Below are positions 1 through 11,630 of a stretch of DNA of 64,000 bases, piece by piece (the stretch's first letter is position 1; the number at the start of each line of letters is the position of its first letter). Position numbers and translations under genes: made by a program. Source of the DNA: Planococcus citri (Eukaryota; Arthropoda; Insecta; Hemiptera; Pseudococcidae); NCBI RefSeq assembly GCF_950023065.1, contig NC_088677.1, forward strand, positions 14,836,001 to 14,900,000, read 5' to 3'. The notes below the pieces were generated by a model, which saw only the letters and a list, made by a program, of their open reading frames with translations, ran no database searches and was not told the origin of the DNA.

Positions 1-3000
1 ATTTTAAAATTTTAACGATTGAAAATTACGCTGGAGGATCGAGAATGGTTCAAAATTGTGAAATACGGATTTTTTTTTTTTTTTGGGGGGGGGGTGATTT
101 TAGACGAGATTCAGCTATTCGTGCAAATGTTTACCAAATTTCTGTACGAACAGCAACCAGCTCAGTACCAGTCTTGGAGCCAGTAACAATCAAGAGGAAT
201 CAACTGAAAATCTGAATTTCAAATTTTCATCTCAATATTTACTTGCTCGTTTTGCTTGAAAAGACAACGGAAAAACTTATGAGCATTTATCGTTGAATTT
301 CCATCTCGAATAGATTGTTTTCCTTGCAGGAACATTCTGGCCAGAAAAACGCACTTAAGGTACCTAAGTATGTGTTCGCCAGGAAATTGGCTCAAATGTG
401 AATAATTTCGTCAAACAGGAATACTTTTTTTGAAAGAAAGCATAAATCGCCGAAAATATTCAGTTTTAGATTTTAAAAAATTTACCTAAAATCAAAAAAT
501 TGATTTGGGCAGCAGAAATTTTATAGTTATGGAGGTTTCAGACAAATGCTCTTTTAAAAAATCGTGATCCTGTTCAAATCAAAGACGCACTCCTCAAGTT
601 GTTCCCTTTTTACTTGAACATTTTTTTTCAAAAGTTGACCACATGTGATGAAATGTGGTTAGTGGAAGAGGCTTATAGATGAGGTCCAATCAAAACATCA
701 AGATCTTGTATTCGTCTTGAGCACCTCCATAAACATCACATTCGATATTTCACACTCTCTTTTTGTTTTTTCGAAGTTTTAATCTAAATTTAGGTGGAGA
801 GCTATCCCTTGTTTCTTGAGTATATCTCAACTGTCAACTCAAAAACAGAGAATTTCAAAATAGCATCAACTGTTACACATCTGTAGTAATTTTTTTTTTT
901 ACAAAATTTTCAAATTACAGCTCGTACTTTCCTACAGCATCATTTTGAAAATTAAACGTTCATTGGGAAACTTGAAGTTTTAATTTTTGAAAATTCCTAT
1001 GAGTGTTTCTGAATTCAAATTTATTACGATTTTGAACGAATGAACTCAGTTTTGAGCTAAAAATTATCATCACGATGGAGATCCGCGTTTCCGAATTTAA
1101 GCAATGAACTTCACGAGCCATTTGCTGAAAATATCAGATTGCGAAGAATTGTTTATTTTGAATATTTCATTCCTTTTTACACCGGGTGAATTGTTCTAGA
1201 TACTATCTGCTCGATTTTATATTTTTTGGACCTTTTTTCAGTAGGTACTTTACTAAAGACTTTTCCCATAAATTGGTTTCAGCTTCGGAAGTGTGATGAG
1301 CCAGATGTGTTTTATGAAATGGTTTCTTGATGGTTTTGAATAAATCTATTTAGAAACCATTTTGAACCCATAATTTCAAAACATGGGTTCAAAACTGTGA
1401 GTTTTTAGTTATTTGAAACAGTCTTAATTTTGCTAATCGAGTATATCTATTTCTCTCGTTTCGTTGTTCGATATTAAAAATGCAATCTTCGGTAGTGAAA
1501 TTCATTTCAGTCCCTTTAAATTACCTACATTGATTTAGCTATGTACAATGTTCGAAACAGGGTAAAAATTACTACACGAACTACGAAGACGAACACGTAC
1601 AAATAGGTAGCTAGTTTTCAGTAGAAATACACCAGAACGTGATATTAAGTTAAGAGAAAGGGTATTTTATGTAAGGAGCATCTCATCATGGGGAAATTTC
1701 AGCTCATAAGAATACTTTACATAGGCCTGTGTTACGAGTATATATGTACCTATCATTTCGAACCAAAGGTACCTATTGTGTTGAGTTGGGAATAATTCAA
1801 AATTACGTGAGTTATAAGTAAATGAATTAGGTAGTTTTGAAATATCGTTCGTATACGAAACAATAGATACCTACATTACAATGTAGTATTATACGAAATT
1901 GGAAATTTTTTTCACACCACCCTCATCGACACATCTTCTATAGGTACATTATCATTTCCTCGAAATTACGTCGTTTCTCACGAAATTTTGTAATTAGCGG
2001 TTATATTTCATCAGATTTTGATTTCTGTTCAAATCATACGATGTATAGATAGGTATTTGTATGTATTTTCGTTATTAAAATACATATTCGGATGAGGTGA
2101 TGGTTAATAACCCATTGTACTGTAAAATTATATACTTCTAATTAGTTCGTCAGGTAATTAGAATAATTATCAGCAATATATCTATACTCATCAGTCGATG
2201 AACGCTTTTATACATTATTGGTGATGCTTGAATATTGATAAAAAAAAATATACAGGAAACGTCATTAATAAGTACCTACGAATATTTTGTGTAGGTATTT
2301 TTAAACTTAGATATTAAATGAACTGATTGTTTCGGATACCTAACTAAATGTTTTACATTAATTTATTTGTACTGAAGGTTTGTATATGTATAGTCGAGGT
2401 CAATGTAATCTGTGTATGTACTGAATTTGGTTTCTTCTGGTAATAAAATTTAATGATGATTGATCTCGATAAACCTCGGGTCAGGTTTACATTCGGGTGT
2501 ATTGCGATTAATAATGTAAGTAGAATGAGGTGTTTGATTAAATTGGAATAGTTTGGGTTTTGTATCAGTCTTGTTAAGTACTGTTTTACACTGTCGAGTT
2601 AGTATAATCACGTATTTGCTTTCTTTCAAATGAGGTTCTTTCAAAACGTCCTGTTTTAAGGTATTTCTTTTTGAAATTAAATTTGAAAAAATTCATTTTT
2701 TTCAAAAATTTAAGATTTAATTTTTTTATGTTTTATTTTTGATATAAATTTGGAGAAACAAAATAAATTGGTAATCAGGAATTTTTTCAAAATATTTTGT
2801 GCAATTCTAATAAGATTGAGTGAAATTTTCAAATCTGTAAAATTGGTTCGTTTGTGTCATTTAAACCGAAGAAATTTGACGAAAAATAATAGGCTACTTA
2901 CGTGAAAAGGTTTGATAATAATTAATTTAATACAGGAATTTCGCTGTTCAGTGTTCATATTTTTTTTTTAAATCTCAGAGTATTGAGAAAATAGCTACCT

Positions 3001-3360
3001 ATCAGAATGGATTTGTTGATGTTGTTTTTTCAACATTTTGCGAAAAACCTGAGTATAAATTTGAATTTGAGAACACAGAACATTTTTCTTTCGAAATACG
3101 ATCTTTTTGATTCCTGCATTTATGCTCAAAAAAACGTGTGTTAAACAATTTTTTTTAAAATTTTCAATGTTTTTTTTTTTCAAAATTCTATCTGATATAA
3201 ACATTTACAATAAGAGTGATTTCTTTCACTTTTGTTCAGAGGTTCATTAAACTCTATTAGGTATTTTTTTAACTTTACTTGGTAGGTACAGGTACACGTT
3301 TGTACACATTTTTCCGTAAAAAATTCTGAAAAAACAAAAAAAAAAAAAACAAGGAGACAA
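1..3360. other. AT-rich stretch without a recognisable gene
   Basis: I see no gene, RNA or well-bounded element here. The stretch is AT-rich with short homopolymer runs and scattered GTAGGTA/TACCTAC words. The longest open frames are about 60-70 codons, lack family motifs and have no convincing splice context. Confidence 0.6.
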
Positions 3361-3476
3361 ATCAATTCAGATTATTTTTAGGTCTTTTTAAAAATAAAAC
3401 CAAGTGAAGAATTCTTTTTATCCATAATTCTGATAAATGAGAAAAAACAGAGCGAAAACTTTCTTTCCTTACAAAC

Positions 3477-3880
3477 TTAGGGTGGGTCGAAAAAAAACGT
3501 TAGTCTCGGAATTTTCTGAAATTCAATTATGTGGTTCTTTTCTTTTGAGATAAACACTAGCCCAAAAAAATGTTTAGCCCCCCGCGACACCGGGGGACTG
3601 AGCTATGGTGCTTCAAAGTGAGGTCGTTTTAGCTAAATATTCACAGTTCTTGGGTTAAAAGCTCCAAAATCGAAGGCTAAAAGAATCTATTTTGGAGCTT
3701 TTAACCTAAAAACCGTGAATTTTTAGCTAAAATAATGCTACTTTGAGGCACATTGGCTCAGCCACCTGGTGTGGGGAGGATGGAGCTGAAAATTATTTTG
3801 GGCTAATTTCTACTAAAAAGAAACCAAGTATTTGAATTTCAGAAAATTCCGAGACCTACTTTTTTTTTGACCCACCCTAA
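3477..3880. mobile_element. Foldback MITE-like palindrome, about 404 bp
   Basis: The ends are TTAGGGTGGGTC and its complement GACCCACCCTAA, and most of the 404 bp can pair with itself. The central stem is GCTCCAAAAT...ATTTTGGAGC around 3661-3700. Related array copies near 9.93 kb and 25.88 kb run across the site without this block, so it looks like an insertion after duplication. The flanking TA is compatible with a TA target, but the TTA/TAA ends make the exact target duplication ambiguous. No coding capacity; presumably non-autonomous. Confidence 0.7.
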
Positions 3881-5129
3881 TGTTTATGTTTGGTATTTTT
3901 GTGAGTTTTATTGATGAAAGACATTTTCTACTTAGTTGAGGAAACTTTTCAATTAAAATAGCGATTTTGCGTTCGACTTTTCAACATTTCTTCGTCGTTG
4001 TTTAAAGTTTGGCAGACATATTCACTGTTGGAAAAAATTTAAAAATGAAGTGAAATATTATGGATTGTTATGAATTGATGTTAAGATAGTGAGTTTTTTG
4101 ATTCAGTTATTCTGAATAGCTCCCTTTTTAATCATCTAAACTTGGTCAAAATATTGAATAGGTAACCAAAAAGGGCATTTGTGATGTGCCCTTCGTTGGG
4201 GTTTCAAGAGATAGAGGTTTTGAGTTTAAAAAGTCGCAATTATTTTTGAGTACCCCTACTTTTTATTCTTCCTTAGCTTCCTTTTCCTCCTACATTCTGG
4301 AAAAAGTTTCGAAAAATTATGAAAATGGATAGATATTATCTTCTCCCTGCTGTCAGTCATTAAAATCAGTGAACAGAGAAGAAAGCTACTGAGGGCTTAA
4401 ATGTGAAAAAAATTGTATTTTCTTACTTAACGACCTCGAATTGGTAAGAATAAACTTGTCCATATGCCAGATTTTTTGATTTTTCGAAATAGGTGTTTTT
4501 TAAATACCTACCTACCTATAGTACCTACTACGTACCAATTTTAGATGAGCAGCTTTTATGCTACATTATAAATTTTGATTTTGTCTTCTGCGAGTTAAAA
4601 TTGTCTCAGAATGAGTAAAAATTAAAAATCAACGCTTTGATATCTGCAAATGAGCAGGTTGATGCTGATTGGTGACCTCTGTGACTGTGTTTCAACCTTT
4701 TGTGAGAATCTACTTGGCACTGAAAGCTCGAGAATATTTCACCATTTTTTTTTGTTTTTTTTTTTTAATTTTGAAAAGGTTCGAAATTTGTAATTTGAGG
4801 GGTTCTAAAATTGTTGGTACAATGTACATGAAAAAAACTAATTAGACACATGTTTTGCTCGTAAAGTTTTGAAAAAGTTGAAAGAAAATTGAGAAAGAAA
4901 AGTACCAATTCTTTTTAGAACTTTCAAAAAAAACTAGACATTTTTTATTTAAAAATTCAGTAAAGGGGATAAGGTAATTGAAACTTTTTTTTCACGGCGT
5001 GTGTACTTTTTTGAGATCTTGAAAGATATTAGTACCTAGTACCTACCTATTAAGAAAATTTTCAGTTAAAATCACGATTTCGTAATTTGTTTTTCTGAAT
5101 AGCTCTATCTACATATCAAAAAAAAAAAA

Positions 5130-5147
5130 CAAACAAACAAACAAATC
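5130..5147. repeat. Short (CAAA)n microsatellite
   Basis: A few CAAA units follow a poly-A run. Simple-sequence slippage; no further meaning seen. Confidence 0.7.
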
Positions 5148-5497
5148 TAATACGGTCGACACATTATTGTTAAAATTTTCACAATTTCTCATCCCATTGT
5201 TTTTCCTCTAGAAACTTAAATTGAAGAATTGGACTGGTACAATAGTACATCTATATCTACATACTCTCTTTGGTAGGCTCAAATTGCCACAGTATTATGT
5301 AGGTACTCTTAATCAAGTACATTTATATTTAGCTTCAAAATGTCAAAAAAAATATGAAAATTTGCAACAACGATAACGTACAGCTGGACAGATACCTACT
5401 AGTTACAATGCTTATAGGTAGAAGAGCAGAAAAAATGATTATCACATAAGCATCGAAAAAAATTGTGCTCTCTCAAGTTCATTTTTTCTCATCTTAC

Positions 5498-5562
5498 AGC
5501 CCCAGTAATTTAGATGATTCAAAACTCGAATTTCACAAACTCTAGTCGACCTATTAGTAAGG
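5498..5562 (-). CDS. Candidate mini-exon, type A copy 1 (65 nt)
   Basis: On the minus strand an acceptor TTCTAG precedes 65 nt that stay open as 1 nt + 21 codons + 1 nt, followed by a good donor GTAAGATGAG. The encoded stretch begins LTNRSTRVCEIRV and ends LNYWG. Five sibling blocks lie at 7167, 11101, 16056, 20282 and 27210; four of the five are open in the same frame with the same conserved core (N-R-S-T-R-x-C-E-I-R). No protein family is recognised. The copy upstream in transcription order is the type B block at 5823-5842 or its longer form. No transcript is known; it may be a relic exon. Confidence 0.4.
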
Positions 5563-5822
5563 CTAGAATTTTGATCAAGTTTTCGAGTTTTTCCAGCAAA
5601 TTCCAATCGGTATCTCAAGTACATATGACTTTTTTGGTCTGATATTAAATCTCGTCTTGAGAAAGAAAAAACAAAAAATATTGGGATAGAATTGGTTCAT
5701 CCTTTCGAGTATTTTGATACATGTAGGTACTTACTTTTTTTAAATTTAAGAATTTCCAAAAGCGCAAATCGCTCGGAGTGGTGCAAAAATTAAATATGTA
5801 GTTACAAAAAAAGAAACCTTAC

Positions 5823-5919
5823 CAAGAGGACCTCGTTTTTTTCTGCGTTATGTCGTGCGACCTTCGAAAGTTTGGATCTAAGAAGGGACATCGAAGGTCG
5901 TCCCAGTCCAAAAAATGAA
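5823..5919 (-). CDS. Candidate exon fusing the 28.9-kb-type exon and type B
   Basis: The minus strand is open for 1 nt + 32 codons between the acceptor CCAG at 5920-5923 and the donor GTAAGG. The first part (SFFGLGRPSMSLLRS) matches the start of the 28835-28950 block; the last part (KNEVLL) is the type B micro-exon, which could also start at 5842 behind its own CAG. This copy ends in phase 0 because its B segment is 20 rather than 22 nt, so it would not join the downstream type A block in frame. That suggests a decayed or alternatively spliced copy. Function unknown. Confidence 0.3.
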
Positions 5920-7166
5920 CTGGCGATTTTTGTAAGGTGTAACGAAGATCGCAAAAAAAGGTCGTCAAACGATTTTAATGGCTGACATCGGAGCCATTAA
6001 AATCAGGGGACAGAATAGGAATAAGGGGGGTACTAAGGGCTTAATAATGTGAAAAATAGGATTTTTTAACTAACGACCTCGAATTGGTAAGAATAAAATA
6101 ATTTTTCGGAATGTGTGTTTTTTTAAATAGGTAGGTACTTACAAATTTTAGATGAGCAACTTTTATGCTACATACATTAAAAATTTTGATTTTGCCTTCT
6201 GCGAGTTTAAATTGTCTCAGAATGAGTAAAAATCAAGAAATCAACGTTTTGATATCTACAGATGAGCAGGTATGCTGATTGGTGGCCCCTGTGACTGTGT
6301 TTCAACCTTTTGTGAGAATCTACTGGTCACTGAAAGCTCGAGAATATTTCACCTTTTTTTTTCAAATTTTGAAAAGGTTTAAAATTTTGCGATTTTAGGG
6401 GTTCTGAAACTGTATTATTTTGATGAGTAAAACCTAAAAAAAACTACCTAATTGGACACATGTTTTGTTCGTAAAGTTTTGAAAACTTTGAAAGAAAATT
6501 AAGAAACTAAAGTTACCAAGCCTTTTTAAAACCTCAAAAAATACACATTTTTTTAACTTAAAAATTCAGTAAAGGGGATAAGGTAATTGAAACTTTTTTT
6601 TTCTCACGGCGTGTGTACGTTTTTGAGATATTTAAAGATAGGTACCTAGCTACCTACTAAGAAAATTTTCAGTTAAAATTACGATTTTTGAAATGTTTGG
6701 TTTTTTTGAATAGCTTTACCTATCAATAATTGGGCTTAGATTTTCGCACAGTCTTTTGAAGTATACTCTCGCAATTTTTTTCAAATCCAATCTCCAATTC
6801 TCCCCCCCCCCCAAAAAAAACAAAAACAAACGAATACAGTCGACATGTAAAAGTTGGAATTTCGACAATCTCACATCATTGTAGTATTTCTTCTAGAAAT
6901 TTGAATTGAAGAATCGAACTACATCTATAGGATCTATAGGTATCTACGTACCTACATACTTTGGTGGGTTTGAATTGCCACAATATGTAGTCTTATCAAC
7001 TATATTAGCTTCATAAATGTCAAAAAAAAGTGAAAATTTGCAACAACAAAAACATATTTACAGCTATTACTTGAAATGCTTAAGTATAGGTAAAAACAGC
7101 AGAAAGAATGGTTATCATATAAGCATAGAAAAAAATTGTGTTCGCTCAAGTTCATTTTTTCTCAAC

Positions 7167-7231
7167 AGCCCCAGTAATTTAGATGATACCAAACTCGAAT
7201 TTCACAATCTCTAGTCGACCTATTATTAAGG
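7167..7231 (-). pseudogene. Candidate mini-exon, type A copy 2, donor damaged
   Basis: This is the same 65-nt open block as at 5498, behind acceptor TTCTAG, with 1 nt + 21 codons + 1 nt. The peptide starts LNNRSTRDCEIRVW and ends YHLNYWG. The donor position reads GTTGAG instead of GTAAGATG, so this copy probably no longer splices normally. If joined to the type B block at 7492-7513 the split codon would be TG+C (Cys), in frame. Confidence 0.4.
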
Positions 7232-7491
7232 CTAGAATTTCAAACAAGTTTTCGGGATTTTCCAGAAGATTCCAATCGGTATCTCAAGCATGACTTTTTT
7301 GGCCTGATTTTAAATCTCGTCTTGAAAAAAAAAAAAAAAAATATTGGGATAGAATTGGTTCAGCCTTTCGAGTATTTTGATACATGTAGGTCTAGGTATT
7401 TACTTTTTTTTAATTTAAAAATTTCCAAAAGTGCAAATCGCTCAGATTGGTGCAAAAATTAAATACCTAGTTACAAAAAAGGAAACCTTAC

Positions 7492-7513
7492 CAGAAGAGG
7501 ACTTTGTTTTTTT
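7492..7513 (-). CDS. Candidate micro-exon, type B copy 2 (22 nt)
   Basis: The minus-strand acceptor ATGCAG is followed by seven A's and AAGTCCTC-like sequence, then donor GTAAGG. The 22 nt read as 2 nt + 6 codons (KNKVLF) + 2 nt, which is the phase needed to join the type A block 260 nt downstream. The same pair with 252-263 nt between them occurs at 11.1-11.4, 16.1-16.4 and 20.3-20.6 kb. The poly-A start makes its length prone to slippage. Confidence 0.35.
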
Positions 7514-7562
7514 CTGCATAACTTGGGGGATCTTCTGTCAAAAGTTTGGTTTCAAAAAAATG

Positions 7563-7745
7563 TTACAGAAAATGGACCAGCTGCATTATTATCAACTTCT
7601 TCCGACGACAATTTGTGTTTATAATTTCGATTATCTGCTGAGCTGGAATTGAAATAGTTGCGCTATCTTCCTTATTTTCTATCAACCTATTTTTTAAAAT
7701 CATATTTCTAACTCGAGTTTGTAACGTGTAAAATTGTTTTCTCAC
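7563..7745 (-). CDS. Conserved open block C, copy 1
   Basis: A minus-strand open frame runs for 60 codons. Its core MILKNRLIENKEDSATISI then AQQIIEI recurs nearly unchanged at 11500-11630 and 20690-20825, and the SIQAQQII part also near 16480. Maintenance of one frame over three diverged copies suggests that it is, or recently was, coding. Splice borders are uncertain; a CTCGAG or TTAG acceptor just upstream is possible. No known domain. Confidence 0.3.
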   Translation of the reverse strand: MRKQFYTLQTRVRNMILKNRLIENKEDSATISIPAQQIIEIINTNCRRKKLIIMQLVHFL

Positions 7746-9495
7746 TTATTAGCCTATACTATTCTGTAGGTACTTATAAACTTGAAAAAAAAAAGAATCA
7801 TGTTCCATGCACAACTGTAAATAATCGAAATGTATATTTCATCTTACCTATAACTTTTTTGAAAAGTTTCCAAATAAAGGAATAACGCAAATCGACAAAT
7901 CTACCAAAAGAAAGGATTGAATTTAAATGCTCAGAAAAATGGTGTAAAAAATAGTCAAAAAAGTCATCAATTAGTATCTAACAAGTTTATATTTACTGAT
8001 GTTCATCCCCCCCTTTTATTGTGAAATTTGAATCCTCCAAAACTAAATTTCAGCCTCTCTGGTCAACTCTCTGACTGAAACTTGGAGCAAATTTTTAATT
8101 TACCTTACCAATTTATTTTTCCAGCAGATTCAAGTGGATTTCTTAAGTGATATTTTTTCAACTAATTTTTAAATCTCGTCTCAAAAAAGAAAAAATTTCA
8201 TGAAAGAATCAATTCATGCCTTTTTTATTAAGTGCATGTTAAATTTCATTTCCAACGAATTACCAAATTTTAATGTAATTTTCGGTATTATTGCGTCATC
8301 GACGAAAATATAGAAATATGCGAATCGTGTGTTATCTCGTTCTAACGCAACTTAAAACTATAGTTTTACATTTTATGCATAGAAGAAACCTTTATCTCGA
8401 AAAGAGGTTTGAGTCAGATGACTCATACTGACACTATACGTCTTATTATTTGCAGTGCCTGTTTGAACATTCCTTTGTAGATGTACTTATGTACTATGTA
8501 GGTACTTTTTTCTGATTTAAAAATGGCCAACAATTCGTAGTGGCTCGGGAAGAGGTAAGAATAAAATACCTAAAAAAGAAAACTTACTGGAAGAATTTTT
8601 TCTGAAATAAGTTGTAGATTTTCAATAGGTACATCTGTTATTTTGTTTATTTTTCAAAGTTTTTAATTTTTTTCCAAAAATCTCATTATGAAAAGGCGCA
8701 GCTCGATTACAATTAAAATGTAGTCAAGAGTATATTTTTTATTTTTACTTAATGTATTTCAAGTTTCTGAAACTGTAAGTACCATTTTGAAAAAATTTGA
8801 AGCAGATCTAACGAGGGACGTAGTTATTGCAGTTACCTCAACAGGTGGAGACATTCTCGACGAGCGAGATTTTTTGGGCTTCATTTCAAATCTCGTCTCG
8901 AAAAAGTCAAAATTTTGGAAAAAAATTAGTGCACACTTTTTGGTGATTTCTTCATAAGTGGGTAGATTAGATACCCTTACCTAAATATTTTTTCCTAATT
9001 TAAAAATTGCCAATAGTCCATTGTGGCTCAGAAGGGAGTAAAAATTGAGTGCCAAAAAAAAGAACTTACCGAAAGAAATTTTTTTCAATGAATTCATCAT
9101 TTACGTGTTCTCTTTGGATGTTGGAGCTTTTGAACAAAAAAGGGGATCCAGGTATATAGAACCAAAGTACTTACATTTATTTTAATTGAAAAATCTTCGC
9201 CAAATTTTGTTTCTGAAATTGCTAATTTTTGGACTTTGAAATATGTTTAAAATGTATAAAATGTATGTTTTTCAAAATGTTTTGTCGTAATATTGGGAGT
9301 CTTGGCGAAATTCTCAAATTCATGATTCACTCCATTTAGGTACGAAAGTTTACTGAATAAGAAAGCTCCAAAGTTTCATTCAAGAAGGTTACAATATACA
9401 TACCTACTTTTACCTCATTTTAATTGAAAAAACTATCCAGGTCATGTTCAATTTCGTTAAATAATTGAAATATCCCTAAGTATATTTTATCTTAC

Positions 9496-9568
9496 GTTAA
9501 GATATCAGGAGCAAGTCCTTTTCGATTAAAATTGACCAGAATAAAGATTCGAGATGAATTCGTGTCCC
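9496..9568 (-). CDS. Candidate exon, type X copy 1 (73 nt)
   Basis: After acceptor ATCAG the minus strand reads 2 nt + 23 codons + 2 nt to the donor GTAAGATAAA. The peptide starts DTNSSRIFILVNFNRK and ends APDIL. The two other frames are less convincing; one hits a stop at the donor. The phase fits the block upstream (9679-9719), with the split codon G+GG giving Gly, and the outgoing phase would fit the 1-nt start of a type A block. The copy at 18651-18723 keeps length, phase and frame. Function unknown. Confidence 0.45.
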
Positions 9569-9678
9569 CTGATTTAGCTCACAGTTGAGCATTTCAATAT
9601 TTTTCAGCTTTAAAAGTTTTATAAAACTGCGTAGAAAGTTTTGACAATAGTGAAAATTATGAAAAAAGAAAATCTTAC

Positions 9679-9719
9679 CAGATAAGTCATATGTAGAGTT
9701 TACAGGTGAATCTCTTTTT
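9679..9719 (-). CDS. Candidate mini-exon (41 nt), copy 1
   Basis: Acceptor GACCACACCAG, then 1 nt + 13 codons (KRDSPVNSTYDLS) + 1 nt, then donor GTAAGATTTTC. The 110-nt gap to the type X block at 9496-9568 has regular intron ends. The duplicate at 18834-18874 differs by two bases, both synonymous (TCA/TCG and TTA/CTA), but the flanking intron-like DNA is about as similar, so selection cannot be claimed from this alone. No known domain; possibly a secreted or effector-type gene made of tiny exons, by analogy only. Confidence 0.45.
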
Positions 9720-11100
9720 CTGGTGTGGTCGTGTTTTTTTTTTTTTTTTGAAAATAGATGGAGAGAAAGGACTGGGAAGGGGGACATTGAGGGATCGACA
9801 AAAATCAACGCATAATTGTTTTTCTGGTGAAAAAATCTGAAAAAGTGAACTAACAACGAGACAAATAAATTCAGATTTTGTTCTAGGTCTCTTCAAAAAA
9901 CAAAACCAAGTGAAGAATTTTTTTTATCCATAATTCTGATGAATGAGATAAAACGGAGCTTGTACATAGTTGAGGAGACTTTTCAATTAAAATAGCGATT
10001 TTACGTTAAACTTTTCAAAATTTCTTCCTTGATCGTTAATCTGATGCACGACGTTCAAATATTATGGATTGTTATGAATTGATGTTAAGATAGTGAGTTT
10101 TTTGATTCAGTACTTCTGAATAGCTCCCTTTTTAATCATCTAAACTTGGTCAAAATATTAAATAGGTAATCGAAAATGGTATGTGATGTGTCCTTCGTTG
10201 GAATTTCAAGGGATAGGGTTTTTTAGTTTAAAAATTCACTTATTTTTGAGTACCCCTACTTTTTATTCTTCCCTAGCTTCTATTCCTCCTCCATTCTAGA
10301 AAAAGTTTCGAAAAATTATGAAAATGGATATCTTCTTCCCGCTGTCAGCCATTAAAATAAGGGGGGAACTAAGGGCTTATGCGAAAAAATTAAATTTTCT
10401 TACTTAACGACCTCGAATTGGTAAGAATAAACTTGTGTGTATGCCAGATTTTTATGATTTTTCGAAGTACGTGTTTTTTAAAAAATATTTAAGTACCAAT
10501 TTTAGATGAGCAACTTTTATACTACCTACATTATAAATTTTGATTTCGTCTTCTGCGAGTTTGAATTGTCACAGAATGAGTAAAATTTAAAAAATCAACA
10601 CTTTGATATCTGCAAATGAGCAGGTTGATGCTGATTGGTAACCCCCTGTGACTGTCTTTCAACCGTTTGTAAAAATCTACTTGGCACTGAAAGCTCGAGA
10701 ATATTAAATTTCACTTTTTTTTTTTTGAAAAATTTTGAAAAGGTTTGAAATTTGCAATTTGACATGGGGTTCTGAAATTGTACATTAAATCATTTTGATG
10801 AGTAAAACCTAAAAAAAAAAACTAATCAGACAATGTTTTGATCGTGAAGTTTTGAAAACGTTGAAAGAAAATTAAGAAACAAAGCCTTTTTAGAACCTTA
10901 ATAAAAAACTAGACATTTTTAAATTTAAAAATTCAGTAAGAGGGGTTTTAAGGTAATTGAAACTTTTTTTCTCACGGCGTGTGTACTTTTTTGAGATATT
11001 GAAAAATGTCTACTAAGAAAATTTTCAGTTAGAATAACGATTTCGAAATAAGTATCGAAAAAAATTGTGTTTCCTTGAGGTTTATTTGTTCTAATTTTAC

Positions 11101-11147
11101 AGCTCGAGTAATTTAGATGATACCAAACTCGAATTTCACAATTAAGG
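11101..11147 (-). CDS. Candidate mini-exon, type A copy 3 (47 nt)
   Basis: Same acceptor TTCTAG and a donor GTAAAATTAG. Relative to the 65-nt copies, 18 nt are missing, exactly six codons (the N-R-S-T-R-D part), so the frame survives: LNCEIRVWYHLNYSS. An in-frame deletion is what a coding exon would tolerate. It lies 261 nt after the type B block at 11409-11430. Confidence 0.4.
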
Positions 11148-11408
11148 CTAGAATTTCAAACAAGTTTTCGGGGTTTTCTAGCAAATTCCAATCGGTATCT
11201 CAAGCATGTCTTTTTGACCTGATTTTAAATCTAGTCTTGAAAAAAAAAACAAATAATATTGGGATAGAATTGGTTCAGCCTTTCGAGTATTTTTATACAT
11301 GTAGGTCTAGGTACTTACTTTTTTTTTAATTTAAAAATTTCCAAAAGTGCAAATCGCTCAGAGTGGTGCAAAAATTAAATATGTAGTTACAAAAAAGGAA
11401 ACCTTTAC

Positions 11409-11430
11409 GAGAAGAAGACCTCTTTTTTTT
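11409..11430 (-). CDS. Candidate micro-exon, type B copy 3 (22 nt)
   Basis: Acceptor AACAG, eight A's, then GAGGTCTTCTTCTC and donor GTAAAGG (weaker than its siblings). It reads 2 nt + 6 codons (KKEVFF) + 2 nt, in phase with the type A block at 11101-11147. Confidence 0.3.
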
Positions 11431-11499
11431 CTGTTTAACTCGGACGATCTTTGAAAGTTTGGTTTCAAAAATAAGTTACAGATTACAGAAAATGGACCA

Positions 11500-11630
11500 G
11501 CTGCATTATCAACGTATTTCGACGACAAATCTGTGTTTACAATTTCGATTATCTGCTGAGCTCGAATTGAAATAGTTGCGCTATCTTCCTTATTTTCTAT
11601 CAACCTATTTTTTAAAATCATAATTTTCAA
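11500..11630 (-). CDS. Conserved open block C, copy 2
   Basis: Second copy of the block at 7563-7745. The minus strand reads MKIMILKNRLIENKEDSAT then ISIRAQQIIEIVNT. The frame then departs from copy 1 (DLSSKY instead of NCRRKK) because of a one-base change in length. Splice limits not resolved. Confidence 0.3.

Noticed and set aside
9687..9896. Poly-lysine-containing minus-strand frames near 9.7 and 18.9 kb
   Set aside because: The lysines come from a T-run on the plus strand that differs in length between the copies (18 against 12), shifting the frame. Only the short spliced block at 9679-9719 is kept.
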